Under the pieces are notes generated by a model. The model made no database searches and was not told where the DNA came from. It saw only the letters and a program-made list of their open reading frames with translations. A DNA stretch of 64,000 nt. It comes from Armatimonadota bacterium (GTDB lineage Bacteria > Armatimonadota > Chthonomonadetes > Chthonomonadales > CAJBBX01). Shown one piece after another: positions 1-8,604 of the stretch. Within the stretch, counting starts at the first letter, position 1; every line of letters starts with the position of its first letter. The translations under genes were made by a program, and so were the position numbers. The stretch covers positions 1 to 64,000 of the forward strand of contig JAPLCQ010000064.1 of NCBI GenBank assembly GCA_026392115.1, written 5' to 3'.

Positions 1-302
1 GCCCGACCGCGGTTGCCGTCAAGCGGGGCCTCGGCCGCTATGCGGCGCGGAGCCTGGCTCCGACCGACGCCTGCGCGGCCATCCAGACGGGCCTGGCGAC
101 GGCCATCGGCGGCTTCCCCGGCGCGTGGCCGAAGCCGTATGTCATCGACGGCCCGGTGACCATCGAGGTCGAACTCGCCTCGCCCGACCGCGCCGAGGCC
201 CTGGCCGCGCAGCCCAACGTGGAGTTGAGCGGCGCCCGTGCGGTCCGCGCCCACGGCGACGCCTTCCTGGAGGCGTGGGGCAAGATCTGGCGCCCCACGT
301 AA
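1..302 (+). CDS. M55-family D-aminopeptidase (DppA-like), C-terminal fragment
   Basis: The reading frame is open from base 3 to the TAA at 300-302; the 5' part lies outside the window. The visible ~99 residues begin PTAVAVKRGLGRYAARSLAP and end in a DAFLEAWGKIW tail. This matches the end of M55 zinc D-aminopeptidases: the 'TVAVK...GR.AARSL' stretch follows the catalytic region, then a beta-strand of the form TIEVEL. Family members cut D-amino-acid peptides, usually in peptidoglycan recycling or peptide scavenging. The metal ligands are N-terminal and not visible. The gene converges on the heme operon. The family call rests on pattern memory of the C-terminal motifs only. Confidence 0.72.
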   Translation, partial: PTAVAVKRGLGRYAARSLAPTDACAAIQTGLATAIGGFPGAWPKPYVIDGPVTIEVELASPDRAEALAAQPNVELSGARAVRAHGDAFLEAWGKIWRPT

Positions 303-308
303 CCGCGA

Positions 309-340
309 CCTGACCGCCCGGCGCCGGGCCGGGCTGTCAG
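309..340. terminator. Hairpin between convergent genes, probable bidirectional terminator
   Basis: Perfect arms CCTGAC (309-314) and GTCAGG (335-340) enclose an inner GC-rich palindrome, GCCCGGCGCCGGGC (316-329). It sits between the M55 stop and the hemH stop and overlaps the last hemH codons. No T-tract is visible, so termination is inferred from position and stem strength. Confidence 0.5.
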
Positions 341-1269
341 GCTTCTTGCAGCGCCGCGATCACCTCGGAGCAGGCGGCCTCGACCAGGCCCGCGTCGGCG
401 TTCAGGGAGCGCGTGCGCCGGAAGCCCAGGCCCAGTTTGGCGGCCGCCTGCGAGGCCTCGATGTCGAGGTCGTAGAGGATTTCCAGGTGGTCCGCGGTGA
501 AGCCCGCCGGGCAGACCAGCACCTGGTCGCACTCGCCCGCTTCGGCGGCTTGCCGGATGGCGGCCGTGAGGTCCGGGCCGATCCAGGGCTCCGGCGTTGC
601 CCCCGCGCTCTGCCACGCCACGCCCCACTGCGGCAGCTTCAGGCGCCGGGCCACGGCTTCGGCGGTGGCGGCCACTTCGCGCTCGTAGGGGTCGCCCCAC
701 GTGCGGATGCGCTCGGGCAGGCTGTGGGCGGTGAAGAGCACGCGGGTACGCGCCGGGTCCCAGCCCACCAGCGCTTCCCGCACGCGGTCGGCCAGCGAAG
801 CCAGCAGGGCCTCGTTCATCCCCCACCGCTCCACGTACCGGACGTCCATGCCGGGCGCCGACGCCGTCCGCTCGGCCTCGGCGTAGTCGATGTACTGCCC
901 CACGCTCATGCGCGAGTAGTGGGGCGCCAGCACGAAGCCCACAGCCCGCTCGACGCCGTCGGCCGCCATGGCGCGCACCGCCTCGGCCACGTAGGGATGC
1001 CAGTGCTTCATGCCGACATAGATTGCTGCATCCACTCCCTTGGCCGCCAGCGCCTGCCCGATGGCCTCGGCCTGCGCGAAGGTGATCGCTCGCAGCGGCG
1101 TGATCCCGCCCACGCGCTCGTACCGCGCCAGCAGCGTGGCGAGCTGCTCCGGTGTGGGCTTGCGGCCCCGGCGGATGTGGGTGTAGTAGGCCTCCACGTC
1201 CTCCACGCGGTCGGGCGTGCCGTACGCCATGATGAGGACGCCCACGCGTCCGGGGCTGCCGATCTCCAA
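337..1269 (-). CDS. hemH: Coproporphyrin ferrochelatase (HemH/CpfC)
   Basis: Inserts ferrous iron into a porphyrin; beside HemQ and HemY the likely substrate is coproporphyrin III, giving Fe-coproporphyrin (coproheme). The 310-residue protein is of the short soluble type. It carries the ferrochelatase signature with catalytic His182 in TAHSLPERI and a conserved Glu near residue 263 in ADHLEILYDLD. The start is TTG at 1269, because hemY ends at 1274 and GGAG lies 7 bases upstream of the TTG; the next ATG would remove the first beta-strand (VGVLIMAYG). It is the last gene of the heme operon, 4 bases after hemY. Confidence 0.95.
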   Translation of the reverse strand: MEIGSPGRVGVLIMAYGTPDRVEDVEAYYTHIRRGRKPTPEQLATLLARYERVGGITPLRAITFAQAEAIGQALAAKGVDAAIYVGMKHWHPYVAEAVRAMAADGVERAVGFVLAPHYSRMSVGQYIDYAEAERTASAPGMDVRYVERWGMNEALLASLADRVREALVGWDPARTRVLFTAHSLPERIRTWGDPYEREVAATAEAVARRLKLPQWGVAWQSAGATPEPWIGPDLTAAIRQAAEAGECDQVLVCPAGFTADHLEILYDLDIEASQAAAKLGLGFRRTRSLNADAGLVEAACSEVIAALQEA

Positions 1270-1273
1270 TGCC

Positions 1274-2713
1274 TTACTCCTTCGCGCCGATACCGGCGGC
1301 GGCCAGGGCCGACCGGGCGGCCTCCTGCCCCTGCCGCACGCAGTCCGGGATGCCCACTCCGCGGTAGGCCGAGCCTGTCGCTACGATGCCCGGCGTGGCC
1401 GCCAGCTCTTGCTCAATCCGCGCGATCCGGCCCAGGTGCCCCACCTCGTACTGCGGCATGGCGCGGAGCCACCGGTAGACGCGGGCGGAGACCGGCGCGG
1501 CGCCGATCCGAAGCAATCCCGCCAGGGCTTCGTGCGCGGCCCGCGCCAGCTCATCTTCGCTCTTCGCGCGCACGTCGGCGTCGTGGTCGGCGTAGCCCAT
1601 GAAGGCCCGCATGAGGGCGATGCCCTCCGGCGCCCGCCCCGCCCACTTGTTGGAGGACCAGGTGCAGCCGGTGATGGCCGCCTCGGGCTCCCTGCTCGCC
1701 GGGTCGGGTCGGGGCGCCAGGAAGCCGGTACCCTCGAGCGGGTCGCCGATATCGGAGCGGCGGTAGGCCAGCGAGGCCACGGCCGTGGAGGCGTAGGGGA
1801 TGGAGCGCAGCAGCTCGGCCGCGCCGGGAGCGAAGGGCGCCACCAGATCGGCGGCCCCGAACGCCGGGAGGGTAATGATCGCCCCGGCGGCGGTCAGCTC
1901 GTCGCCGTCGTCCAGCCGCACGCGCACGCCGCCGCCGGTGGGTACGAGGGCATCGACGCTTCGCCGCTTGCGTACGTCAACGCCTTCCAGCGCCTGCTCC
2001 AGCCGGTCGATGAGGCTCCGCATGCCTCCGCGCAGGGCCACGAAGGGCGACGCCGGCGGGGCGCCGGGCTTCAGCATCGAGCGTGCGCGCAGGGACAGGA
2101 GGCCCTTGGTGACGCTCCCCTGCTCCTGCTCCATCTTCCAGTACATGGGGTAGATGCCGGCCATGCTCATCCGGTCCGGGTTGCCGGCGTGGACGCCCCC
2201 CATGAGCGGCTCCGCGAACCGCTGAGCGAACTCCGAGCCGAAGCGGCGCCGCATGAAGGCGGCCAGGCTCTCGTCGTCCTGGCCGCGCAGGGGCGGCTGC
2301 AGGCCCTCGGCGCTGGCGCGCGCCTTGGCGGCCACGGAGAGGAAGGAGGCCTTCCAGAGCGCCTCGGGCTTGGTAGGCACCAGGGATACCAGCTCGTGGG
2401 GCACCTCGTGCAGGCCGCCCTCCAGGAGCATGTAGAAGCGGCGTTGGAGGGGCCGGATGACCTCGCCCTCCATGCCCAGCTCGCGGACCAGTTGCAGCGC
2501 CCAGGGCTTCTGGCCCAGGAAGGCGTCGGGACCGGTGTCGACGAGGCAGCCGTCAACGACCTCGGTGCCCACCTTGCCGCCAAGCCGCGCATCGCGCTCG
2601 ACCAGCGTGATGCGGAGGTCGGCGCCGGCCTCGCGGGCCAGCTTGCGGGCGGTGTAGGCGGTGGCCATGCCGGTGATGCCGCCGCCTACCACGACCAGAT
2701 GCGGACGGCTCAT
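1274..2713 (-). CDS. hemY: Coproporphyrinogen III oxidase, HemY/CgoX type
   Basis: FAD enzyme removing six electrons from the porphyrinogen; in operons with HemQ this family makes coproporphyrin III rather than protoporphyrin IX. The 479-residue protein opens with a classic FAD Rossmann motif, VVVGGGITGMATAYTARKL. It ends with a typical amine-oxidase-fold C-terminus (GIVATGSAYRGVGIPDCVRQG). The start is the ATG at 2713, which overlaps the hemE stop as ATGA (2710-2713); the open frame continues upstream inside hemE, but that extension looks like out-of-frame sequence. Translational coupling to hemE is likely. A protoporphyrinogen oxidase role is the alternative, but HemQ argues against it. Confidence 0.93.
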   Translation of the reverse strand: MSRPHLVVVGGGITGMATAYTARKLAREAGADLRITLVERDARLGGKVGTEVVDGCLVDTGPDAFLGQKPWALQLVRELGMEGEVIRPLQRRFYMLLEGGLHEVPHELVSLVPTKPEALWKASFLSVAAKARASAEGLQPPLRGQDDESLAAFMRRRFGSEFAQRFAEPLMGGVHAGNPDRMSMAGIYPMYWKMEQEQGSVTKGLLSLRARSMLKPGAPPASPFVALRGGMRSLIDRLEQALEGVDVRKRRSVDALVPTGGGVRVRLDDGDELTAAGAIITLPAFGAADLVAPFAPGAAELLRSIPYASTAVASLAYRRSDIGDPLEGTGFLAPRPDPASREPEAAITGCTWSSNKWAGRAPEGIALMRAFMGYADHDADVRAKSEDELARAAHEALAGLLRIGAAPVSARVYRWLRAMPQYEVGHLGRIARIEQELAATPGIVATGSAYRGVGIPDCVRQGQEAARSALAAAGIGAKE

Positions 2714-3732
2714 GCGCCGTGTACCGTATCCACCAGGCGTGCGACGTTGTCCAGCGGCGTCTCGGGAAGGATGCCGTGGCCCAGGTTGAAGATGTGGCCC
2801 GGCGCGCTCCCCGCCTCGGCCAGCACGCGGAGGGCCTCGCGCTCCAGCACGTCGGGCGGGGCCAGTAGCGCGGTGGGGTCCAGGTTCCCCTGCACGGCCA
2901 CGCCGTCGCCCAGCCGCCGCCGCGCCTCGGAGAGGTCCATACGCCAATCCACGCCGATCACGTCGCCGCCGGCGTCGCGCATATCCTCCAGCAGCGAGCC
3001 CGTGCCCGTGCCGAAGTGGATGACGGGCACGCCCAACGCCTTGAGCCCATCGAAGAGGCGGCGCATGTGCGGCTGCACCCGGGCGCGGTAGACCGTCGGC
3101 GGCAGCACGCCCACCCAGCTGTCGAAGAGCTGCAGCGCCTGCGCCCCCGCGGCGGCCTGAGCCGTGAGGTATCGGAGGACGTTCTCGGCCAGCAGCGCCA
3201 TGAGCCGGTCCCAGGCTTCGGGCTGGGCGTACATGAAGGCGCGGGTGTGCCGGAAGTCCCGTGAGCCGCCTCCCTCGATCAGGTAGGCCGCCCAGGTGAA
3301 GGGCGCGCCGGTAAAGCCGATGAGCGGCACCGTCAGCTCGCCCCGGAGGGTTCGAATGGCCTCCAGCGTGAAGGGCAGGTCCTCCTCGGGCTCGATGAGG
3401 CGCAGGCGGTCCACGTCGGCCGCGGAGCGCACGGGCCGCTCGATGACCGGGCCCACGCTCTCCTTCAGCACGAAGGGCGCCCCCATGGGCGTGAAGGGGA
3501 TGGTGAGGTCGCTGAAGAGGATGGCCGCATCCAGCTCGAAGCGGCGCAGCGGCATCAGCGTCACCTCAGCCGCCAGCTCGGGCGTGGTGCAGCACTCCAT
3601 CATGCTATGGTGTCGGCGCAGGGCGCGGTACTCGGGCTGGTAGCGCCCCGCCTGCCGCATGATCCAGATGGGGGTGCGGTCCACCGGCTGACGGCGGCAG
3701 GCGCGCAGGAACCGATCTTGTGTTTCCGGCAT
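2710..3732 (-). CDS. hemE: Uroporphyrinogen decarboxylase
   Basis: Decarboxylates the four acetate side chains of uroporphyrinogen III to give coproporphyrinogen III. The 340-residue product has the N-terminal substrate loop (WIMRQAGRYQPEYRALR), the FSDLTIPFTPMG segment and the C-terminal GHIFNLGHGILPETPLDN motif. Length and motif order are normal for HemE. It starts at ATG 3732 after a 94-base spacer from hemL, the only sizeable gap inside the operon. Its stop overlaps the hemY start. Confidence 0.97.
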   Translation of the reverse strand: MPETQDRFLRACRRQPVDRTPIWIMRQAGRYQPEYRALRRHHSMMECCTTPELAAEVTLMPLRRFELDAAILFSDLTIPFTPMGAPFVLKESVGPVIERPVRSAADVDRLRLIEPEEDLPFTLEAIRTLRGELTVPLIGFTGAPFTWAAYLIEGGGSRDFRHTRAFMYAQPEAWDRLMALLAENVLRYLTAQAAAGAQALQLFDSWVGVLPPTVYRARVQPHMRRLFDGLKALGVPVIHFGTGTGSLLEDMRDAGGDVIGVDWRMDLSEARRRLGDGVAVQGNLDPTALLAPPDVLEREALRVLAEAGSAPGHIFNLGHGILPETPLDNVARLVDTVHGA

Positions 3733-3826
3733 GGCTAGGCTCCGCCCACACGGGCAGGGACGCCCGTGCCACCGACGTTGCCCGCGCCGCCGAGGAGGCC
3801 CGTCGCCTCCTCACCTCTCCACCCCC
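3733..3826 (-). other. Intra-operon spacer with two hairpins (hemL-hemE)
   Basis: Two GC stems lie in this spacer. One has arms CACGGGC and GCCCGTG (3749-3755 / 3762-3768, 6-base loop). The other has GAGGAGGC and GCCTCCTC (3792-3799 / 3805-3812, 5-base loop). On the transcribed minus strand they sit between hemL and hemE. No T-tract follows, so they could stabilise or process the mRNA or attenuate the distal genes; the sequence does not decide. Confidence 0.45.
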
Positions 3827-5134
3827 TCAACGCGTCACCGCCGCTTCCCGCAGCGCCTCGCCGAAGGCCCGCACCGTGGCCTCGATCTCGGCGTCGGTGT
3901 GCGAGGCGCTGACGAACCAGGTCTCCAGCGCCGACGGAGTGGTGTAGACGCCCCGCTCCAGCATGGCGTGGAATAGGCGGCCGTAGAGCTTGCGGTCGGT
4001 CTCCGCCGCGATGGCGGTGTCGGTGACCGGCCGGTCGGTGAAGAAGACGCTGAGCATGGAGCCGACCCGGTTGGTCTGCGCGGGCACGCCCGCAGCCGCG
4101 GCCGCCTGCTGGATGCCGGCCTCGAGGTCGGCCGCCATGCGCGCGATGCGCACATAGGCGGCTTCGTCAAGCTGCTGGAGCACCGCAAGGCCCGCCGCCA
4201 TGGCCACGGGGTTGCCGGAGAGCGTGCCGGCCTGGTACATCGGGCCCAGAGGCGCGACGAGCTGCATCAGCTCCCTGCGGCCGCCGTAGGCCCCCACGGG
4301 CAGGCCCCCGCCGATGATCTTGCCGATGCAGGTGAGATCCGGCTTGACGCCGTAGAGCCCCGACGCGCCGGAGCGGCCCACGCGGAAGCCGGTGATCACC
4401 TCGTCTAGGATCAGCAGCGCGCCGTGCTGCTCGGTGACGCGCTGGAGGCCCCGCAGGAAGCCATCGGCGGGCGGAACGCACCCAATGTTCCCGGCCACGG
4501 GCTCCACGATGACGGCCGCCACCTCGGCGCCGCTCTGGGCCATGATCTGCTCCACGGCGGCCAGGTCGTTGTAGGGCGCCACCAGCGTGTGGGCCGTCAT
4601 CTCCGGCGGCACCCCGGCGCTGTCGGGGAGGCCGAAGGTGGCCAGGCCCGAGCCCGCCTTGGCCAGCAGGGCGTCGGCGTGGCCGTGGTAGCAGCCGTCG
4701 AACTTGATGATCTTGGCGCGGCCTGTGGCCGCCCGCGCCAGCCGGATGGCCGACATGGTCGCCTCGGTGCCGGAGTTGACGAACCGGAGCATCTCCATGC
4801 CGGGCATCGCCGCGTTCACGGCCTCGGCCAGGAGCACCTCGCCCTCGTGCGGGGCGCCGTAGCTGGCTCCCCTCCGGGCGGCGGCGGCCACGGCGTCGCT
4901 GACGATGTCGTTGCTGTGGCCCAGAATCAGGGCGCCCCAGGAGCAGACGTAGTCGATGTACCGGTTCCCGTCGGCGTCGGTGATGAATGGGCCATGGGCG
5001 TCGGCGATGAACCGGGGAGTGCCCCCCACGGCGCGGAAGGCGCGCACGGGGCTGTTGACGCCCGCCGGAAGCAGGCGGCACGCGCGCTGGTAGAGCTCCT
5101 CGGAGCGGGCGATGGGCTTACTTGGTTGGTTCAT
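3827..5134 (-). CDS. hemL: Glutamate-1-semialdehyde 2,1-aminomutase
   Basis: PLP enzyme converting glutamate-1-semialdehyde to 5-aminolevulinate, the second step of the C5 route begun by HemA. The 435-residue protein has the N-terminal LLPAGVNSPVRAF motif, SGTEATMSAIRLAR, the LDEVITGFRVG segment and the PLP lysine in TCIGKIIGGGLPVG (Lys272). The start is taken at ATG 5134 (MNQPSKPIARSEELYQRA), which fits family N-termini; upstream in-frame residues belong to the overlapping radical SAM gene. The first 17 bases overlap that gene. Confidence 0.97.
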   Translation of the reverse strand: MNQPSKPIARSEELYQRACRLLPAGVNSPVRAFRAVGGTPRFIADAHGPFITDADGNRYIDYVCSWGALILGHSNDIVSDAVAAAARRGASYGAPHEGEVLLAEAVNAAMPGMEMLRFVNSGTEATMSAIRLARAATGRAKIIKFDGCYHGHADALLAKAGSGLATFGLPDSAGVPPEMTAHTLVAPYNDLAAVEQIMAQSGAEVAAVIVEPVAGNIGCVPPADGFLRGLQRVTEQHGALLILDEVITGFRVGRSGASGLYGVKPDLTCIGKIIGGGLPVGAYGGRRELMQLVAPLGPMYQAGTLSGNPVAMAAGLAVLQQLDEAAYVRIARMAADLEAGIQQAAAAAGVPAQTNRVGSMLSVFFTDRPVTDTAIAAETDRKLYGRLFHAMLERGVYTTPSALETWFVSASHTDAEIEATVRAFGEALREAAVTR

Positions 5135-6164
5135 AGGGGCAAAGGGGATCACTTTCCAGCGGGTCGCCGGTATAGGCGTAGGCTCGCGCCCGGGACCCGC
5201 CACAGGCCTGCTTGTAGTCGCACAGCGCGCACTTGCCCTTGAGGAGGCTCATGTCGCGGACGGTGGTGAACACCTCAGAGTTGCGGTAGATCTCGACGGG
5301 GCTCGTCTCGCGCACGGAGCCCGCGCACAGCGGCAGGAAGCCCGCCGGGTAGACCTCGCCAATATGCGAGACGAACATGACGCCGCTGCCGTCGCGGATG
5401 CCGAAGCCCCGCCGGGTGCCCTGCGCCACCTCTTCGCCGCCGCGCGCCTTGAGTTCGAGGGCGACGCGCCGGTAGTGCGGCGCCTCGGTGGTCTTGATGT
5501 CGACCTTCCCCTCGGCGGAGTAGGCCAGAAGCTGCTCCATGAGCTGCTCGCTACGCTCGGGCGTCACCTCCACCAGGCCCTTCCCGCGTCCCACCTGGAT
5601 GAGGAAGAAGAGGCTCCAGCGGGCGGCGCCGATGCGGGTGATCAGCTCATACACCTCGGCCAGGTCGTCGGCGGTCTGTTCGCAGATGAGCGTGTTCACC
5701 TGGAACGGGATGCCCGCGTCGCGCGCCCAGCCTGCCGCCCGGATGGTCTGCTCGAAGCTGCCGGGCACCATGCGCACACCATCGTGGCGCGGGGCGTCGG
5801 GGCCATCGATGCTCAGGCCCATCATCCAGATGCCTACCTCTTTGAAGCGCGCGACGATCTCGGGCGTCAGGGCGTAGGTGCCGCTGGGCGTGATGGCCAC
5901 CGTGAAGCCGCGCTGCTTGGCCGCCGCGATGAGGTCCCACAGGTCGGGCCGCTTCAGCGGGTCGCCGCCGGTGAGCACCAGGTGCGGCAACGGGTCGCCG
6001 AAGCCCTGCAGGTCGTCCAAGAGCTTCAGGCCCTCCTCGTGGGTCAGCTCGTCGGGATGGCGGTTGGGGTCGGCCTCGGCGCGGCAGTGGCGGCATGCCA
6101 GCTCGCAAGCGCGGGTCGTCTCCCAGTAGACCAGTAGCGGCCTGTTGTTCACGTCGAGATGCAT
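5118..6164 (-). CDS. Radical SAM/SPASM protein, AhbD-like (candidate coproheme decarboxylase)
   Basis: The 348-residue protein has the 4Fe-4S motif CxxxCxxC at Cys20, Cys24 and Cys27 (ACELACRHC), a GGDPLKRPDL SAM-binding turn and a C-terminal SPASM-type cysteine set (PLCAGS, KCALCDYKQACGG, PLCPYEP). This architecture matches the AhbD/PqqE-like proteins often encoded with heme genes. AhbD removes the propionate carboxyls of Fe-coproporphyrin III without oxygen to give heme b. No siroheme-branch genes (ahbA-C) are in the operon, so it may be an oxygen-independent stand-in for HemQ, encoded 4 bases upstream. Function is inferred from fold and context; a different heme-related radical reaction is possible. 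Confidence 0.82.
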   Translation of the reverse strand: MHLDVNNRPLLVYWETTRACELACRHCRAEADPNRHPDELTHEEGLKLLDDLQGFGDPLPHLVLTGGDPLKRPDLWDLIAAAKQRGFTVAITPSGTYALTPEIVARFKEVGIWMMGLSIDGPDAPRHDGVRMVPGSFEQTIRAAGWARDAGIPFQVNTLICEQTADDLAEVYELITRIGAARWSLFFLIQVGRGKGLVEVTPERSEQLMEQLLAYSAEGKVDIKTTEAPHYRRVALELKARGGEEVAQGTRRGFGIRDGSGVMFVSHIGEVYPAGFLPLCAGSVRETSPVEIYRNSEVFTTVRDMSLLKGKCALCDYKQACGGSRARAYAYTGDPLESDPLCPYEPTK

Positions 6165-6168
6165 GGGG

Positions 6169-6849
6169 TTACCTCCACTGGTCCAGGGCGTCCGGCAGCG
6201 GCCTCCAGACGGCGGTGTAGATGGGCGTGTCGCGGAGCGTGTAGGGCCGCCCGTCGGTGGACCGCAGAGCGGTCACCAGCTCCGAGAAGCGCGGCAGGTC
6301 ATCGGTCTCGTAGACGACCACGAACTCCTGGTCGGCCAGGCCGGTGCAGTAGAGCAGGAGCTGCGTGACGTCGGGGAACTCCTTGCCCACGCGGATATGC
6401 TCGTTCATCATCCCCTGGCGCGCTTCCAGGCCCTTCATGTACCAGTCGGCGGTCTTGCTGAAGGGGTAGACCACCAGGTAGCGCTTGCGCGCCGGTTCCA
6501 TGGGGTCGAGCACCTGCGGCGACTTGCCGGGGTGGTACTGCGACGGCCGGGTGAAGCCCCAGAGCATGTTCACGGGACGCACGAAGGCGCGCAGCGGCGC
6601 CAGCGCCTTGTTGAAGCGGGCGAAGAAATCGGCGGCGGCGTCTTCGTTCCGGACCGCCACGGCGCTCCAGAGGATCAGGTCCGCGTCGGCACGGGCGGGG
6701 CTCACCGCATGGATGTGCGCCGCCTCGGCCAGCCCATCCGTGGCCGCCCGCAGCGCCTCCAGGGTCTGGGCGCGGCCTTCGGGGCTCAGGCGGTGGAAGT
6801 CCGGCTCAAAGGCAAGGACGGCGAAATGGTTCAGGAACCGGTCAGCCAA
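6169..6849 (-). CDS. hemQ: Coproheme decarboxylase (HemQ/ChdC, chlorite dismutase-like)
   Basis: Converts Fe-coproporphyrin III to heme b by two peroxide-driven decarboxylations, the final step of the coproporphyrin pathway. The 226-residue product shows the family core: YLVVYPFSKTADWY (Tyr128 or its neighbour is the likely redox tyrosine), MMNEHIRVGKEFPDV with probable proximal His151, and the LRDTPIYT C-terminus. The start is a TTG at 6849, chosen because AAGGAGG precedes it with 6 bases spacing and no in-frame ATG lies nearby. It overlaps the hemB end by 19 bases and ends 4 bases before the radical SAM gene. Confidence 0.94.
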   Translation of the reverse strand: MADRFLNHFAVLAFEPDFHRLSPEGRAQTLEALRAATDGLAEAAHIHAVSPARADADLILWSAVAVRNEDAAADFFARFNKALAPLRAFVRPVNMLWGFTRPSQYHPGKSPQVLDPMEPARKRYLVVYPFSKTADWYMKGLEARQGMMNEHIRVGKEFPDVTQLLLYCTGLADQEFVVVYETDDLPRFSELVTALRSTDGRPYTLRDTPIYTAVWRPLPDALDQWR

Positions 6850-7826
6850 CGGGCGGCCTCCTTGGCGTGGTAAGTGATGATCAGGTCCGCGCCGGCGCGG
6901 CGGAACGAAGCGAGGGTCTCCAGCACCAGCGCGCGCTCGTCGATCCAGCCCCGCTCGGCCGCGGCCTTGACCATGGAGTACTCGCCGGAGACGTTGTAGG
7001 CGGCCACGGGCAGGTCGGTGACCTCCCGGGCGGCGCGGATCACGTCCATGTAGGCCAGCGCGGGCTTCACCATGACGATGTCGGCGCCCTGCTCCACGTC
7101 GGACTGGATCTCGCGGACCGCCTCGCGCAGGTTGCCCGGGTCCATCTGGTAGCTGCGGCGGTCGCCGAACTGCGGCGCCGATCCGGCGGCCTCGCGGAAG
7201 GGGCCGTAGAAGGCAGAGGCGTACTTGGCGGCGTAGGCCATGATGCCTGTGTCTGTGAGCCCGGCCTGGTCCAGCCCCTGACGCAGGGCGGCTATCTGCC
7301 CGTCCATCATGGCGCTGGGGGCCACCACATCGGCGCCGGCCTGGGCGTGGCTCACGGCCATGGCCGCCAGCAGCGGCAGCGTGGCGTCGTTGTCCACCGC
7401 GCCGTCGCGCAGGATGCCGCAGTGGCCGTGCTCCATGTAGGCGCAGAGGCAGACATCGGTCATCACCACCAGCTCGGGCGCGGCGGACTTGATCTCGCGG
7501 ATGGCGCGCTGCACGATGCCGTCCGGGTCCGCCGAGCCGCCGCCGTGCGCGTCCTTCTCGTCGGCGATACCGAAGAGGAGCACGGACTGCAGCCCCGCGT
7601 CGCGGATCTCACAAGCCTCGTCGGCCAGGAGGTCCACGCTCATGCGCGACTGGCCAGGCATGGCGCCGATGGGCTCGTTGATCCCCTGCCCCGAGCGCAC
7701 GAAGAGCGGGTAGATGAGGCCCTGCACACGCACCTCGGTCTCGCGGAGGAGGTTGCGGAGGCCGGGGCTCCGGCGCATTCGGCGCAGGCGATGGGATGGG
7801 TCGAAGGGCGGCGCTTGGCTAGGCAT
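6831..7826 (-). CDS. hemB: Delta-aminolevulinic acid dehydratase (porphobilinogen synthase)
   Basis: Condenses two 5-aminolevulinate molecules into porphobilinogen. The 331-residue protein contains the zinc-type metal site Cys126, Cys128 and Cys136 (DVCLCAYMEHGHCGI), the substrate lysine Lys201 (AYAAKYASAFYGPF) and the Schiff-base Lys254 (DIVMVKPALAYMD). It is therefore a zinc-dependent rather than a magnesium-only form. It starts at ATG 7826, overlapping hemD by 8 bases, and its end overlaps hemQ. Confidence 0.97.
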   Translation of the reverse strand: MPSQAPPFDPSHRLRRMRRSPGLRNLLRETEVRVQGLIYPLFVRSGQGINEPIGAMPGQSRMSVDLLADEACEIRDAGLQSVLLFGIADEKDAHGGGSADPDGIVQRAIREIKSAAPELVVMTDVCLCAYMEHGHCGILRDGAVDNDATLPLLAAMAVSHAQAGADVVAPSAMMDGQIAALRQGLDQAGLTDTGIMAYAAKYASAFYGPFREAAGSAPQFGDRRSYQMDPGNLREAVREIQSDVEQGADIVMVKPALAYMDVIRAAREVTDLPVAAYNVSGEYSMVKAAAERGWIDERALVLETLASFRRAGADLIITYHAKEAARWLTGS

Positions 7827-8604
7827 GTTTGCGGTGGTCCTCGAGGATGGCCGCGGCCAGTCCGGCCGCAGTCTGGTCAGGTGATACGCAGCGTGGCTCC
7901 AGCCCCATGGCCCGGACGGCCTCGGCGGTGACCGGGCCGATGCAGGCGAGCCGCGACCGGTCCCACCAGGCGTCCAGCGTCGCGCCGTGCAGCATGGCGT
8001 CGAGGCCGCGGGCGGCGGAGGGGCTGGCCAGGGCGATGTAGTCCGGCGCCGGCCCCGAGGCCCTGGCGGCCAGGTCGGCGGCTTCGGCGGTTGCCGTTCG
8101 TATCCGGTAGGCCGTGACGTCGGTCACGTCGGCGCCTCCGGCCCTCAGGGCCTCGGGCAGGTCGGCGGCTGCGATGTCGGCTCGCGCCAGCGCGATGCGC
8201 AGGCCCCGGACGTCGCCCAGCGCGGCGGCCAGCCCGGCTCCGGTAGCCGTGCCCGGCAACAGGTCCGGCGCGCGCCAGGCCTCCGACAGCGCGTCGGCGG
8301 TGGCAGAACCCACGGCGGCGAGCTTGGGCGGGGCGCAGGCGGGCAACGCGGCGCCGGTCTCGGCCGCGCGCCGGGCCACCGACCGCACGCCGTTGGCGCT
8401 GGTGAAGAGGAGCCAGTCGTACCCGGCAAGGCCGGCCAACAGCGCGTCGAGCGGACCCGGCTCCTCGGGCGGGGCCACCGCGATGGCGGGCGCGAGCCAG
8501 ACCTCGGCGCCCAGGTCCCCGAGCGCCTGCGCCAGGGCTCCGGCTCCCTCCTTCGGGCGGGTCACCAGCACGGTGACGCCCTGCAGCGGCCCGGCGGGAA
8601 TCAT
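7819..8604 (-). CDS. hemD: Uroporphyrinogen-III synthase
   Basis: Cyclises hydroxymethylbilane with inversion of ring D. The 261-residue product has the bilobal HemD pattern: VLVTRPKEGAGALAQAL at the N-terminus, DWLLFTSANGVRSV at the first lobe edge and YIALASPSAARGLDAML near the C-terminus. Sequence is divergent, as usual in this family. The ATG at 8604 overlaps the hemC stop as ATGA. There is no fused methyltransferase domain. Confidence 0.92.
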   Translation of the reverse strand: MIPAGPLQGVTVLVTRPKEGAGALAQALGDLGAEVWLAPAIAVAPPEEPGPLDALLAGLAGYDWLLFTSANGVRSVARRAAETGAALPACAPPKLAAVGSATADALSEAWRAPDLLPGTATGAGLAAALGDVRGLRIALARADIAAADLPEALRAGGADVTDVTAYRIRTATAEAADLAARASGPAPDYIALASPSAARGLDAMLHGATLDAWWDRSRLACIGPVTAEAVRAMGLEPRCVSPDQTAAGLAAAILEDHRKHA

